Positions 25,522 to 34,534 of a stretch of DNA of 34,534 nt are shown piece by piece. The translations under genes and the position numbers were made by a program. The notes beneath the pieces were generated by a model. That model was given only the letters and a program-made list of their open reading frames with translations, did no database searches and had not been told where the DNA came from. The stretch's first letter is position 1, and every line of letters begins with the position of its first letter. Origin of the DNA: Prochlorococcus sp. AG-355-G23 (lineage in GTDB: Bacteria; Cyanobacteriota; Cyanobacteriia; PCC-6307; Cyanobiaceae); the NCBI GenBank assembly GCA_003278765.1, contig QCDK01000009.1:1-34534 (forward strand), written 5' to 3'.

Positions 25522-26832
25522 ATGGCTGATATCTTTGAAGTTCCTCAACCAGGTAATGATCTTTTAGAAAAAGCTGAGAAAGTTCGTTTGGCATCAATAA
25601 AAATAAGTCAGACTGAAAATCAAAATCGAATTAAAGCCTTAAATTTTATGGCTGATTATCTAGAAAAAAATTCTAAAGAAATATTAGAGGCTAATAATGA
25701 GGATTATTCAAGTGCAGAAAAAAAGGGTATTTCTAAGGCTTTACTTTCTAGGTTAAAATTATCAAAATCAAAATTAAATTCAGGAATTGAAGGAATAAGA
25801 AAAGTTGGAGACTTGGCTGATCCTGTAAATCAAGTTCAATTTAAAAGAGAGCTTTCAAAGGGATTGATCTTAGAAAGAAAAACTGTGCCAATCGGAGTCT
25901 TGGGGATAATTTTTGAATCAAGGCCAGATGCCGTGATGCAGATTAGTTCATTAGCAATAAGATCAGGTAATGGAGTAATGCTAAAAGGTGGTAGTGAAGC
26001 TAATTTAACAAATACAGCAATAGTCAAGGCATTGCAAGAAGGTTTAAATGAATCAGGTCTTGATAAAAATGCAATATGTTTACTAACAAGCAGAAAAGAT
26101 AGTATGGCGATGTTAAATCTTGAGAAATACATTAATTTAATAATTCCAAGAGGAAGTAATGAATTAGTTAAATTTATTCAGGAGAACACAAGAATTCCTG
26201 TGTTAGGTCATGCTGATGGAATTTGTCATTTGTTTATAGATATTGAGGCAAATATAGAGATGGCTTTATCAGTCGCTTTGGACAGCAAAATTCAATATCC
26301 TGCAGCATGCAATGCTATCGAAACTTTATTAGTCCATAAAGATATCGCACCAGCTTTTTTAGAAAAGGCCATCCCATTGTTTAATTCTAATGATGTTAAA
26401 TTAATTGGAGATAAGAGATCAGTTGAATTAGGGTTAAAGTATGAGGCTAGTGTAGAAGATTGGAAAACTGAATATTTAGATTTAATTTTATCGATAAAAA
26501 TTGTTGATGATCTCGACGAGGCAATCACACATATTCAAAAATATAGTTCAAAACATACAGATGGAATAATTACTGAAAATTCACATACTGCCAATAAATT
26601 TATGAATGTAGTTGATAGTGCAGGTGTTTTTCATAATTGCTCTACTAGGTTCGCAGATGGTTTTAGATATGGATTCGGAGCTGAAGTTGGTATATCTACT
26701 CAAACTCTTCCACCAAGGGGACCTGTAGGTCTAGAAGGTTTGGTAACTTATAAATATTTCCTAAAGGGTGATGGGAATATAGTTGATGATTTTTCATCAG
26801 GAAAGGCTATCTATACACATAAAGATCTTTAA
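25522..26832 (+). CDS. proA: Gamma-glutamyl phosphate reductase
   Basis: It reduces gamma-glutamyl phosphate to glutamate semialdehyde with NADPH, the second step of proline synthesis. The 436-residue aldehyde-dehydrogenase-fold protein has the catalytic cysteine C263 in IQYPAACNAIETLL, the cofactor region FESRPDAVMQISSLAIRSGN, and the C-terminal PPRGPVGLEGLVTYKY signature. Length and motifs are normal. proB is not in the window. folB follows after 11 bases and the lipase-like gene after 4 more, so this is probably a three-gene operon. The start is ATG at 25522. Confidence 0.97.
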   Translation: MADIFEVPQPGNDLLEKAEKVRLASIKISQTENQNRIKALNFMADYLEKNSKEILEANNEDYSSAEKKGISKALLSRLKLSKSKLNSGIEGIRKVGDLADPVNQVQFKRELSKGLILERKTVPIGVLGIIFESRPDAVMQISSLAIRSGNGVMLKGGSEANLTNTAIVKALQEGLNESGLDKNAICLLTSRKDSMAMLNLEKYINLIIPRGSNELVKFIQENTRIPVLGHADGICHLFIDIEANIEMALSVALDSKIQYPAACNAIETLLVHKDIAPAFLEKAIPLFNSNDVKLIGDKRSVELGLKYEASVEDWKTEYLDLILSIKIVDDLDEAITHIQKYSSKHTDGIITENSHTANKFMNVVDSAGVFHNCSTRFADGFRYGFGAEVGISTQTLPPRGPVGLEGLVTYKYFLKGDGNIVDDFSSGKAIYTHKDL

Positions 26833-26843
26833 AACTTTTAAAG

Positions 26844-27206
26844 ATGGAAACTTTTTTAAAAATTGAGAATATTAAACTTTGGGCTAGGGTTGGCGTACTT
26901 GATGAAGAAAGGGAATTAGGACAACTATTTATTTTAGATATATTTTTGTGGACTGATTTTGAAAAATGTACAATAAATGATGATATAAAAAAAACAGTTG
27001 ACTATTCAAAATTAGTTCAAATTTTAAAAGATCAATCACAGAAAATATATTGTTATACAATTGAAAAATATTCCAACGCAATTTTAGAAATCATTGATCA
27101 GGAATTTAAGATTTCTAAAATTAAAATTATTTTGACAAAATGCAACCCTCCAATAACAGGATTCGATGGAAAGGTTTCAATAGTAAGAATTCTTGAAAAT
27201 AATTAA
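26844..27206 (+). CDS. folB: Dihydroneopterin aldolase
   Basis: It converts 7,8-dihydroneopterin to hydroxymethyl-dihydropterin in folate synthesis. The 120-residue T-fold protein has the expected opening (IENIKLWARVGVLDEER with the substrate-binding glutamate), the DYSKL stretch, the EKYSNAILE helix with the conserved glutamate, and the lysine-rich strand ILTKCNPP ending in the family's NPPI turn. Length matches the family. It lies between proA and the lipase-like gene, all on the same strand with tiny gaps. The start is ATG at 26844. Confidence 0.93.
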   Translation: METFLKIENIKLWARVGVLDEERELGQLFILDIFLWTDFEKCTINDDIKKTVDYSKLVQILKDQSQKIYCYTIEKYSNAILEIIDQEFKISKIKIILTKCNPPITGFDGKVSIVRILENN

Positions 27207-27210
27207 AGTA

Positions 27211-27804
27211 ATGGAAAGAAGGAATCCTATCATATTGATTCATGGCCTTTGGAATACTTCAAGTATTTTTTCTTCTATTACCCCTAAACTTGATAATATC
27301 GGCATTGAATATTTTGCCCCAACTCTTGAGCATTCATATGGAATGACTTCAATACTTGATTTGACTAATAAATTAAACGAATTAATTTTAGAGAAATACG
27401 GTTTAGAAAAAGAAATAGATATTTTGGGATTTTCTATGGGTGGAATAATTGGTAGGCACTGGCTTCAAAAATTTAATGGATATAAAAGAACAAGAAGATT
27501 AATATCTATAGGTTCCCCTCACAAAGGAACTTTGATGGCTCAATTAATACCTAAATACCCTTTTAAAGGAATATCAGAAATGAAAATAAACAGTAAGTTT
27601 TTAAGAGAACTCGCGAATAATGATGTTTTTCTTGACGATATTGAGTGTATAAATTTCTTTACTTATTGGGATTTGATGGTTTTCCCTGGCTGGTGGGCAA
27701 ATTTAAATTTTGGGAAAAAAATATCAGTAAAAGCATATAAACATAGAAACCTCGTAAGAAAAAAATCTGTGGTGGATAAAATAATCGATGAAATTATTAT
27801 GTAG
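27211..27804 (+). CDS. Lipase-like alpha/beta hydrolase
   Basis: This 197-residue cytoplasmic hydrolase has an oxyanion stretch (ILIHGLWN) and the nucleophile S75 in ILGFSMGGIIG. D154 (in FTYWDLMV) and H178 (in AYKHRNLV) are plausible partners for the triad. The conserved SIGSPHKGTLMAQ loop is typical of EstA/PGAP1-like lipases. Substrates are unknown; membrane lipids or phytol esters are guesses. An upstream TTG at 27193 would lengthen it by six residues, but it lies inside folB and the ATG at 27211 is preferred. Its last 8 bases overlap the end of the M3 peptidase gene on the other strand. Confidence 0.85.
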   Translation: MERRNPIILIHGLWNTSSIFSSITPKLDNIGIEYFAPTLEHSYGMTSILDLTNKLNELILEKYGLEKEIDILGFSMGGIIGRHWLQKFNGYKRTRRLISIGSPHKGTLMAQLIPKYPFKGISEMKINSKFLRELANNDVFLDDIECINFFTYWDLMVFPGWWANLNFGKKISVKAYKHRNLVRKKSVVDKIIDEIIM

Positions 27805-29884
27805 CTCCAGATAGACCTAAGTGTTTTATTAAGGAATCAGTTCGTGGCTCTCTTCCTCTGAATAGTTTAAATATGTCTAATGGAGGTAAGCTTCCTCCTA
27901 AGCTAAGTATTGTATCTTTGAATTTCTTTCCTATTAACTTTAAATCTTCAGAGTTTTCTAGATCAGCTTCTTCAAACATTGAAAATGCATCAGCACTTAG
28001 AACTTCGGCCCATTTATATGAGTAATATCCTGCAGAATATCCGCCTGCAAATATATGACTAAAACAACAAAGAAAGTGATCTTCTTGAATTGGTTCAATA
28101 ACAGTAGTTTGTTTTGCAATTTCTCTTCTTATTTCATCTGCTGTTTTACCTTTGTTTTTATCAATATTACTGTGCAATCTGAGGTCTGTAATCGCAAAAT
28201 GTAGTTGTCTCAGAGTAGCCATACCACAATTAAAAGTTCTATTTTTTAGTAGCTTCTCAAAATTCTCATCGGATAATTTTTCTCCTGTTTTGTAATGCTT
28301 AGCAATATTCATAAGTGTATTTTTATGAAAACACCAGTTTTCCATAAATTGACTTGGAAGTTCGACTGCATCCCACTCAACATTGTTGATGCCAGCAGCT
28401 TGAGGGAGATTTACAGTAGTAAGCATGTGTTGAAGACCATGACCAAATTCATGGAAAAGTGTCTGAACTTCTTCAAAACTCATCAAACTAGGTTTATCTT
28501 TTGATGGTGGAGTCTGATTACAAACGAGATAAGCAACAGGGAGGGTCTTTTTTCCAACATTATTTTTATTCAAACATTCATCCATCCAAGCCCCTCCTCT
28601 CTTTGATTCAGGCCTCGAATAAGGATCGAGGTAAAAGGAAGCTATTTTATTATCTTGTTTATTGAGGATATTAAAAAATAAAACGTCATCATTCCACAGA
28701 GGTGCCTCATCAGTTGCCTCAACTACTTTAATTTCAAAAAGCTTTTCACTTAACTTAAATAAACCTTTCAAAACATCATTTAGTGGGAACCAAGGTCTCA
28801 AAGACTCTTGATCCAAATTGAACTTTTCTTTTCTAAGAAGTTCTGACCAATAACTAATATCCCATGGCTCGATATTCTGTGATCTTGGAAACCCATTAGA
28901 TTTAGAAAACTTATCGAGCGTTTCTAATTCAATTTTTGCGGTTTTGAATGCTGGTTCTCTTAATTCTTCTAAAAGGTTTTCAACATTTTTAATTTCTTTC
29001 GCCATTTTTGTTGACAAACTTAGTTCTGCCCAACTTTCATAACCGAGAAGATTAGCCTGTTTAGTTCTAAGAGATAATATCTCTTCAATGATTTGAGAAT
29101 TATTTTTTTCTCCTTGAGATGCCCTACCAACGAATGCCTTATATAGTTTCTCTCTAAGGTTACGGTCGGTGGCATATGTCATGAATGAAGTATAAGTTGG
29201 AATATCAAGACTTAATCTCCAAGGACCATTCTTGACATCAACTCCTCCATCTTTTTTTAAGTGGTTGTGTGCAGAAATCGCCATCAATTCAAGTACTCGT
29301 TCAGGAAGACCATCGACTTCAGATTTTTTATTTAATATTAAAAACCATTTATTAGTCGAATCAAGAACATTATTGCTGAAGTCTGTTGATAGCTTTCCAA
29401 GCTTTTCTGAAATTTTGTTAAATTCTTCTTGATCATTCTTTTGTAGTGAAATGCCTCTATGTTGCATCTCAAGAATTTCTTTATCTAAAATTCTGTTTTT
29501 AATTTGATCAAAGTTATTTGATTCTTTAAGCTTGACTAGAGAGTTGTAAATTATTTTGCTTTGCCCGAATTTATTACTCAAGCTAATAACCTCTGGAAGA
29601 AATTTTGAATAAATATCTCTTAAACTTTCAGAATTATTTACAGCATTTAGGTGACTTATTACTCCCCAACTCCATCTAAGAATTTCATTTACTTCATTTA
29701 AAGGATTGATTACCTTTTCCCAATTTAAATCATTTTGAAGTAAATAATTAGATAAATTTTTTTCTATGTTTTTAAATTCTTCAGTTATCTTTTCTAGTAC
29801 TACTGGAAATTGTTTACTTATACTTTCTGGAGTAAATTTTTTAAATTGTGGTAACTCTCCATATTTAAAAATTGAGGTATCCAT
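27797..29884 (-). CDS. prlC: Oligopeptidase A-like M3 metallopeptidase
   Basis: This 695-residue zinc peptidase degrades short peptides, including signal-peptide fragments, in the cytoplasm. The zinc motif is H478-E479-F-G-H482 in TLFHEFGHGLQHML, with the third ligand E508 in WDAVELPSQF; one extra residue lies between the motifs compared with thimet oligopeptidase. Downstream family residues are in GGYSAGYYSYKWAEVLSADA and LGGSLPPLDIF. No signal peptide is seen. The start is ATG at 29884, 13 bases from the ndhD stop, so it is probably co-transcribed with ndhD. Confidence 0.95.
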   Translation of the reverse strand: MDTSIFKYGELPQFKKFTPESISKQFPVVLEKITEEFKNIEKNLSNYLLQNDLNWEKVINPLNEVNEILRWSWGVISHLNAVNNSESLRDIYSKFLPEVISLSNKFGQSKIIYNSLVKLKESNNFDQIKNRILDKEILEMQHRGISLQKNDQEEFNKISEKLGKLSTDFSNNVLDSTNKWFLILNKKSEVDGLPERVLELMAISAHNHLKKDGGVDVKNGPWRLSLDIPTYTSFMTYATDRNLREKLYKAFVGRASQGEKNNSQIIEEILSLRTKQANLLGYESWAELSLSTKMAKEIKNVENLLEELREPAFKTAKIELETLDKFSKSNGFPRSQNIEPWDISYWSELLRKEKFNLDQESLRPWFPLNDVLKGLFKLSEKLFEIKVVEATDEAPLWNDDVLFFNILNKQDNKIASFYLDPYSRPESKRGGAWMDECLNKNNVGKKTLPVAYLVCNQTPPSKDKPSLMSFEEVQTLFHEFGHGLQHMLTTVNLPQAAGINNVEWDAVELPSQFMENWCFHKNTLMNIAKHYKTGEKLSDENFEKLLKNRTFNCGMATLRQLHFAITDLRLHSNIDKNKGKTADEIRREIAKQTTVIEPIQEDHFLCCFSHIFAGGYSAGYYSYKWAEVLSADAFSMFEEADLENSEDLKLIGKKFKDTILSLGGSLPPLDIFKLFRGREPRTDSLIKHLGLSGAT

Positions 29885-29897
29885 TTATTAAGATAAT

Positions 29898-31439
29898 TTA
29901 ATTAACTAAAGTTGGTATTAATCCAACCAATTTAGCCAAAGTAAGCTGCTGACTGAGAGCATTGGTTGAAGATTCATATAAATTTATAGCGATTTTGGGC
30001 CAAAAACCTATTACTAATGTTGGCAACAATAAACTGAACCCAATAGTCAATTCTCTACCATTCATTTCTTTAACCGTAGCTAATGCTGGAATTCTAGGGC
30101 CAAAGAATACTCTTCTACACATTGATAGTAAGTATATTGGTGTAAGAACTAATCCTATAGCTGCAATTAGAATCGTGATTGATCTGAAGATAGAGCTAAA
30201 TCCTTCTTGACTAGTGATACCTAAAAATACAGTTATTTCACTTATAAAACCGCTCATGCCAGGTAGTGCTAGAGAGGCCAATGAGCTTGCCAAGAAAAAA
30301 GCAAAAGTTATTGGCAAGACCTTTGCTAAGCCTCCCATATTTGGTATTGAAAGAGTATTTGTTCTTTCATAAAAAGAGCCCGTAACAAAGAACATAGCTG
30401 CAGCTATAAGCCCGTGACTGATCATTTGTAGCATTGCTCCGCTAATACCTAGAGCATCCACTGCTCCAATCCCTAATAGGACAAAACCCATATGACTCAC
30501 AGAGCTACATGCAATTCTCCTTTTGACATTATCTTGTGCAAATGCATTTAGAGCTCCGTAAATTATATTAATAATTCCAAGGATAATTAACGCAGGTGCA
30601 ATTTGAAGATGTACTTCAGGTAATATTTGAACATTGAATCTTAAAAGGGCATAACCTCCCATTTTTAAAAGTATTCCAGCTAATAACATTGAAACTGGAG
30701 CATTAGCCTCTCCATGTGCATCTGGTAACCAAGTATGTAATGGAAAGATAGGAAGTTTTACTCCAAAACCAATTAAAAATCCTAAATAAGATAATAAAGC
30801 TAGGCTACCCGTTACATGTTTATTGGTTAAATCGGTAATATTTAAAGTAAAAGTATCACCACTCAAGGCTAGTGCTAACCCACTTATGAGTATTAATAAA
30901 GAAGCTAAAGCTGTATAAAGAATGAATTTAGTTGCTGCATATAATTTCTTTTTCCCTCCCCAAATCGCAATAAGAAGATATACCGGAACTAATTCAAGTT
31001 CCCATGCCAAGAAAAACAATAGGAAATCTTGCGAAAGGAAAACTAGTGCCTGTGCTGATGCTTGTACTAATAAAAGAGCAAAATATAGATTAGATTTTTT
31101 CTTAATTTTCCAACTAGCTGCAGCCGACAAAAATGTAATTAACCCACTTAAAGCTACTAAAGGAGCAGATAACCCATCAACGCCAAGAGACCACTCTAAG
31201 CCTATAGATGGTAACCAAGAAGCTCTCTCCACCAGTTGTAAAGAGCTATCTGAAGTATTGAATTTTTGAAAAAGGACGCTGATTATTAGTAAAAAATCTA
31301 TAAATAAAAAACTTAATGAGATATTTCTAGGGAGTGAATTATCTTCTCCTTCTTTTGAACTTAAGAAAGGCATTATTAATGCCCCAATTAAAGGCAGTAA
31401 AACAATAGATGATAGCCAAGGAAAAGATTCTAAATTCAT
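29898..31439 (-). CDS. ndhD: NAD(P)H dehydrogenase (NDH-1) subunit 4, NdhD
   Basis: This 513-residue proton-pumping membrane subunit of the thylakoid NDH-1 complex has about 14 hydrophobic helices. The NuoM/NdhD signatures are visible: [14 protein letters not shown] with a conserved glutamate, [30 protein letters not shown] and the lysine-bearing helices further on. Which NdhD (respiratory D1, or D2/CO2-uptake paralogues) cannot be fixed without comparison; full length and conserved pump residues argue for a working subunit. It sits 79 bases downstream of thrB in a dense minus-strand run and is followed by prlC. The start is ATG at 31439. Confidence 0.93.
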   Translation of the reverse strand: MNLESFPWLSSIVLLPLIGALIMPFLSSKEGEDNSLPRNISLSFLFIDFLLIISVLFQKFNTSDSSLQLVERASWLPSIGLEWSLGVDGLSAPLVALSGLITFLSAAASWKIKKKSNLYFALLLVQASAQALVFLSQDFLLFFLAWELELVPVYLLIAIWGGKKKLYAATKFILYTALASLLILISGLALALSGDTFTLNITDLTNKHVTGSLALLSYLGFLIGFGVKLPIFPLHTWLPDAHGEANAPVSMLLAGILLKMGGYALLRFNVQILPEVHLQIAPALIILGIINIIYGALNAFAQDNVKRRIACSSVSHMGFVLLGIGAVDALGISGAMLQMISHGLIAAAMFFVTGSFYERTNTLSIPNMGGLAKVLPITFAFFLASSLASLALPGMSGFISEITVFLGITSQEGFSSIFRSITILIAAIGLVLTPIYLLSMCRRVFFGPRIPALATVKEMNGRELTIGFSLLLPTLVIGFWPKIAINLYESSTNALSQQLTLAKLVGLIPTLVN

Positions 31440-31518
31440 TTATGTAATGAATAATTTTTTTATTCTAGTTGAAGTTGTACTAGCTTGAGACTATAACATT
31501 AAAAATGCCTAAGTAAAA

Positions 31519-32466
31519 CTACTTACCAGAGATAGTGCTAAATTGGCTGCCCGTTGTTTGAACGTTTAAGAACGGTGCTCTGCTGGCTACACCTGACTTC
31601 TCCCATGCTTTCACCATTGCTTGACTGACGTTTTTACCATTTTCTTTTTTACATAAAGCTAAGATACTTGGCCCAGCCCCACTAATTGCGCATCCTAGAG
31701 CGCCTGCATTTAGTGCAGCATCTTTAACTTCTAATCCACCCTTAATAAGTTTCCATCTGTAGGGTTCATGTAACTTATCAAACATTCCCTCTTTTATAAG
31801 TTCCGCATTACCTGCTTTTAAGCCGTTTAGTAACAAAGTAAGTGCCCCCATATTTGTAACTGCATCAGATATGGGTACATTCTTGGGCATAACCTTTCTT
31901 GCTTCACTTGTGCTTAGACGAATTGCAGGTATTGCTACAACAGCTTTAATTGAATCGTGCCAATCACATCTAATGATTCTCCATCTTTGAGAAGAAGACC
32001 TGGCTGTTAAACAAAGCCCACCTAGAAGAGAGGGAACTACATTATCAGGATGACCTTCTATATCAATGGCAAGTTCAAGGAGTTTTTCTTTGGACAATGG
32101 AGAGTTCATTATTGCATTTGCTCCAATTAATCCAGCAACTATTGCTGTAGCACTACTTCCAAGCCCGCGTGCAGGCGGCACTGCCAACTTAACTCTTGCT
32201 TCAAGAGCAAAAGGATCCATATTTGCGCTCTCCCATACTTTCTGAGCTGCTCTAAAAACCAGGTTTTCAGGCCCTCCTCTTAGGTGATTACCATCTGTAC
32301 TTTCCATTATTAAATCAAATCTATCTCCACCACCTTCAATTCTTGTAAAAATAAATTCATTATACAAATCTAATGCTGCTCCAAGACAATCGAATCCAGG
32401 CCCTAAATTGGCAGTTGTTGAAGGAACTGTTACCCTTATTTTTTTACCTACTTCAGGAATAGACAT
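31519..32466 (-). CDS. thrB: Homoserine kinase
   Basis: It phosphorylates homoserine in threonine synthesis. The 315-residue GHMP kinase has the opening PSTTANLGPGFDCLGAALDL, the ATP-binding glycine-rich loop PPARGLGSSATAIVAGL and the C-terminal third motif GCAISGAGPSILAL. Length is normal. It follows glucokinase by 9 bases and precedes ndhD. No threonine synthase is adjacent. The start is ATG at 32466. Confidence 0.96.
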   Translation of the reverse strand: MSIPEVGKKIRVTVPSTTANLGPGFDCLGAALDLYNEFIFTRIEGGGDRFDLIMESTDGNHLRGGPENLVFRAAQKVWESANMDPFALEARVKLAVPPARGLGSSATAIVAGLIGANAIMNSPLSKEKLLELAIDIEGHPDNVVPSLLGGLCLTARSSSQRWRIIRCDWHDSIKAVVAIPAIRLSTSEARKVMPKNVPISDAVTNMGALTLLLNGLKAGNAELIKEGMFDKLHEPYRWKLIKGGLEVKDAALNAGALGCAISGAGPSILALCKKENGKNVSQAMVKAWEKSGVASRAPFLNVQTTGSQFSTISGK

Positions 32467-32475
32467 TTTTTGTTT

Positions 32476-33510
32476 TTAAGTTTTTAAAAGCATTTTTGCT
32501 CTGCAGGCTGCACCGAAAAGTCCAAACTCTTCATCTAAAATTACTTTCATAGGTATTGTTTTAAGAATATCTTTTAATCTTCCCTTGTCGAAAAATTGTT
32601 TTAAAAATAAATCTGATTTAAAGTTTTTGAAATGTTTTGATGCGGTTCCTCCAGAAATCCATAAACCACCAAAGCATAATTCTTGAAGAGCAACATCTCC
32701 CAATAAAGAGGCATAAGCGCCTAACCAAATCCTCTCAACTTCAATCATTATCTGATCACCTTCTTTGGAAAGTTTACAAATTTTTTCAGGTAGTTCTTTT
32801 CTCGCAGTATCAAAAATTTTAATTTTTTTTAAATATTCTTGTAGAGGATGGTTTTGGGCATCATGTTTGCTTAGTCTCCATTCGGCAATTCTTGATAAAC
32901 CAGTGCCGCTAATAATTCTTTCACAAGATATCCTTTCTACTTTTAAGTAATTTTTAAGCCAAATTTTTAATTCCCATTCTAATTTTGACTTTGGAGAGTA
33001 TTCAACATGTCCTCCTTCGCTGGCTAGAACTTTTACTTTATTCCCTGATATTAGACCTCTTGCAATGCCCAAACCAGTACCGGCTCCAACAATGGCATGC
33101 AAATCATTGTTAGTACCTTCAGATTGCGATCCATTCTGGATAGTTGAATATTGATTTTTTTTTAAGAAAGGAATTCCATAAATTTGTACTGCAAAATCAT
33201 TTATTAGCTCGCATTGTTCAAATTTAAATTTATTTTTTAATTTATGTCCTGAAATATTCCATGACAAGTTTATGATTTTTGCGTTGTTATTAGATAAAGG
33301 ACCAGCTACAGCGAAACATGCAGAAGAAGGATGAGTAATATTTTTGCATTCATTTATGAGAAAATCTTCTAGGATTAGTTCAAAAGAATCCCAATCAGAA
33401 GATATATATTTCTTCTTGAATAACAATTTAGGCGAATCATCATTTATTACTCTCTCGAATATTCCCAAAAGAACCTTGGTACCTCCTAGATCACAAGCGA
33501 GAAAATTCAT
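32476..33510 (-). CDS. glk: Glucokinase
   Basis: It phosphorylates glucose with ATP. The 344-residue protein opens with the phosphate-binding FLACDLGGTKVLLGIF. It has a sugar-pocket stretch (SWNISGHKL and ELINDFAVQIYG with the catalytic aspartate), GAGTGLGIARGL, SEGGHVEYSP and the C-terminal GGLWISGGTASKH. The fold is the bacterial glucokinase/ROK-like type rather than hexokinase. It overlaps neither neighbour: 10 bases from thrS and 9 bases from thrB, consistent with one transcript. The role may be salvage of glucose from glycogen or uptake; that is inference. The start is ATG at 33510. Confidence 0.93.
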   Translation of the reverse strand: MNFLACDLGGTKVLLGIFERVINDDSPKLLFKKKYISSDWDSFELILEDFLINECKNITHPSSACFAVAGPLSNNNAKIINLSWNISGHKLKNKFKFEQCELINDFAVQIYGIPFLKKNQYSTIQNGSQSEGTNNDLHAIVGAGTGLGIARGLISGNKVKVLASEGGHVEYSPKSKLEWELKIWLKNYLKVERISCERIISGTGLSRIAEWRLSKHDAQNHPLQEYLKKIKIFDTARKELPEKICKLSKEGDQIMIEVERIWLGAYASLLGDVALQELCFGGLWISGGTASKHFKNFKSDLFLKQFFDKGRLKDILKTIPMKVILDEEFGLFGAACRAKMLLKT

Positions 33511-33520
33511 ATATTTTAAA

Positions 33521-34534
33521 TTATTCGGTTCTCCCTTTTTTTTCTATTAAATCATCCATTAATTTGTATAAATTAGGTAGGTTGAAAATTCCTAAATTTG
33601 TTCCATCCAAAGCTCTTAAAGCGACTGAATCAATTTCCTCTTCTTTATCTCCAATAACTGCAATTAAAGGCACTCTCCCGAGAGTTGCCTCTCTTATTTT
33701 ATATCCTATTTTTTCATTTCTAACATCAACTTTTGATCGGTAACCATTATTATTTATTAATTCATTAAACTTTAAACACTTTTCAATATTTCTATCAGTA
33801 ATGCTCAAAATAATTATTTGATAAGGCGCAAGCCAAATTGGGAATTTTGCCTCATATTGTTCAATTAAGATTCCGATAAATCTCTCAAAGGATCCTAAAA
33901 TTGCTCTATGAAGCATAACTGGATTTCTTTTTTCATTTTCAATATCTACATAAGTTGCATCCAATCTAATAGGCATTGAGAAATCAACCTGAATAGTACC
34001 GCATTGCCAAACTCTATTAAGACAATCTTTTAATGAGAATTCTATTTTAGGACCATAAAAAGCCCCCTCTCCCGGTTGGAGTTCCCATTTTAGGTTTTTA
34101 TTATCGAGAGCTTTGGTAAGAGCTTCCTCTGATTTATCCCAAATCTCTTCACTACCTACCCTTTTTTCTGGACGAGTTGATAATTTGATAATGATTTCAT
34201 CAAAACCAAAAGTTTTATAAACCTCGAAAACAAGATCTATAAAAGTTGATACTTCTTCTTGAATTTGCTCTTCTGTACAGAATATGTGTGCATCATCTTG
34301 AGTAAAGTTTCTTACTCTCATTAAGCCGTGCAGTGCACCAGAAGGTTCATTTCTATGACAAGAACCAAATTCAGCAAGACGAATAGGTAAATCCTTATAA
34401 CTTTTTAAACCTTGATTAAATACTTGAATATGGCATGGACAATTCATTGGTTTAATTGCATAAGTTCGATTTTCTGATGCAGTAGTGAACATATCGTCTC
34501 TAAATTTTTCCCAATGCCCGGATTTTTCCCAAAG
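33521..34534 (-). CDS. thrS: Threonyl-tRNA synthetase, C-terminal part (5' end outside window)
   Basis: It charges tRNA-Thr with threonine. The frame stays open to the window edge (residues [14 protein letters not shown] precede the first in-window ATG at 34492), so 337 C-terminal residues are present and that ATG is internal. The class II catalytic core shows the zinc ligands in MNCPCH, DDAHIF and MLHRAIL, motif 2 ([20 protein letters not shown]) and motif 3 ([17 protein letters not shown]). The C-terminal HGTP anticodon-binding domain follows (about the last 95 residues, with [11 protein letters not shown] and [14 protein letters not shown]). The N-terminal editing domain lies outside the window and cannot be judged. 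Confidence 0.97.
   Translation of the reverse strand, partial: LWEKSGHWEKFRDDMFTTASENRTYAIKPMNCPCHIQVFNQGLKSYKDLPIRLAEFGSCHRNEPSGALHGLMRVRNFTQDDAHIFCTEEQIQEEVSTFIDLVFEVYKTFGFDEIIIKLSTRPEKRVGSEEIWDKSEEALTKALDNKNLKWELQPGEGAFYGPKIEFSLKDCLNRVWQCGTIQVDFSMPIRLDATYVDIENEKRNPVMLHRAILGSFERFIGILIEQYEAKFPIWLAPYQIIILSITDRNIEKCLKFNELINNNGYRSKVDVRNEKIGYKIREATLGRVPLIAVIGDKEEEIDSVALRALDGTNLGIFNLPNLYKLMDDLIEKKGRTE

Noticed and set aside
31465..31483. Small inverted repeat ctagt...actag between thrB and ndhD
   Set aside because: The stem has only five pairs, and on the transcribed strand it is followed by an A run, not T, so it does not look like a terminator.
1..34534. Search by eye for insertion sequences, phage genes, CRISPR arrays or a defence island
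   Set aside because: No transposase, integrase, repeat-spacer pattern or defence-type domain was seen; all genes look like core cyanobacterial genes with similar base composition.

Overview
The window looks like ordinary chromosomal backbone of a marine picocyanobacterium, most likely Prochlorococcus, probably a high-light-adapted, low-GC lineage. The evidence is the very AT-rich DNA (G+C looks close to 30% by eye, not computed), very short intergenic gaps, frequent TTG/GTG starts, weak ribosome binding sites, and cyanobacteria-specific genes: plastocyanin, ndhL, ndhD, ycf51, a cyanobacterial AbrB-like regulator and a group 2 sigma factor. No insertion sequence, phage gene, CRISPR array or rRNA was seen. 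Every gap between genes is under 200 bases.

Layout. Bases 1-7107: the 3' end of dnaA, a divergent glutathione pair (a GST-like protein and glutathione reductase), a Ca2+/Na+ antiporter divergent from dihydroorotase (pyrC), an intronless tRNA-Leu(UAA), then ndhL - DUF3007 - trpA. Bases 7190-9758: regulators and small proteins, namely a cyanobacterial AbrB protein, a YciI-like protein, an AT-only gap, and on the minus strand a sigma factor, a YkvA-like membrane protein and a helix-turn-helix protein coupled to it. Bases 9910-15194: hisIE divergent from a QueD/PTPS-family protein, then clpB, plastocyanin (petE) and an SDR-family NAD(P)-dependent protein.

Bases 15203-21446 are all minus strand: hemE, the glycogen branching enzyme glgB, and a probable operon ycf51 - DUF4332 - small secreted protein - S15/CocE hydrolase. 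Bases 21499-27804 are plus strand: a giant TamB/Tic236-like envelope protein, then proA - folB - lipase-like hydrolase. Bases 27797-34534 are a tightly packed minus-strand run: thrS (5' end outside the window), glucokinase, thrB, ndhD and an M3 oligopeptidase.

The genes are mainly housekeeping: photosynthetic and cyclic electron transport (petE, ndhL, ndhD), amino-acid synthesis (trpA, hisIE, proA, thrB), pyrimidine, folate and haem/chlorophyll precursors (pyrC, folB, hemE), carbon storage (glgB, glk) and proteostasis (clpB, M3 peptidase). I did not find a clear new biological system. The points most worth checking are a QueD-like protein with a substituted zinc ligand, the uncharacterised HTH-YkvA-sigma cluster, the ycf51 operon with a small secreted protein, and several inverted repeats at gene ends.
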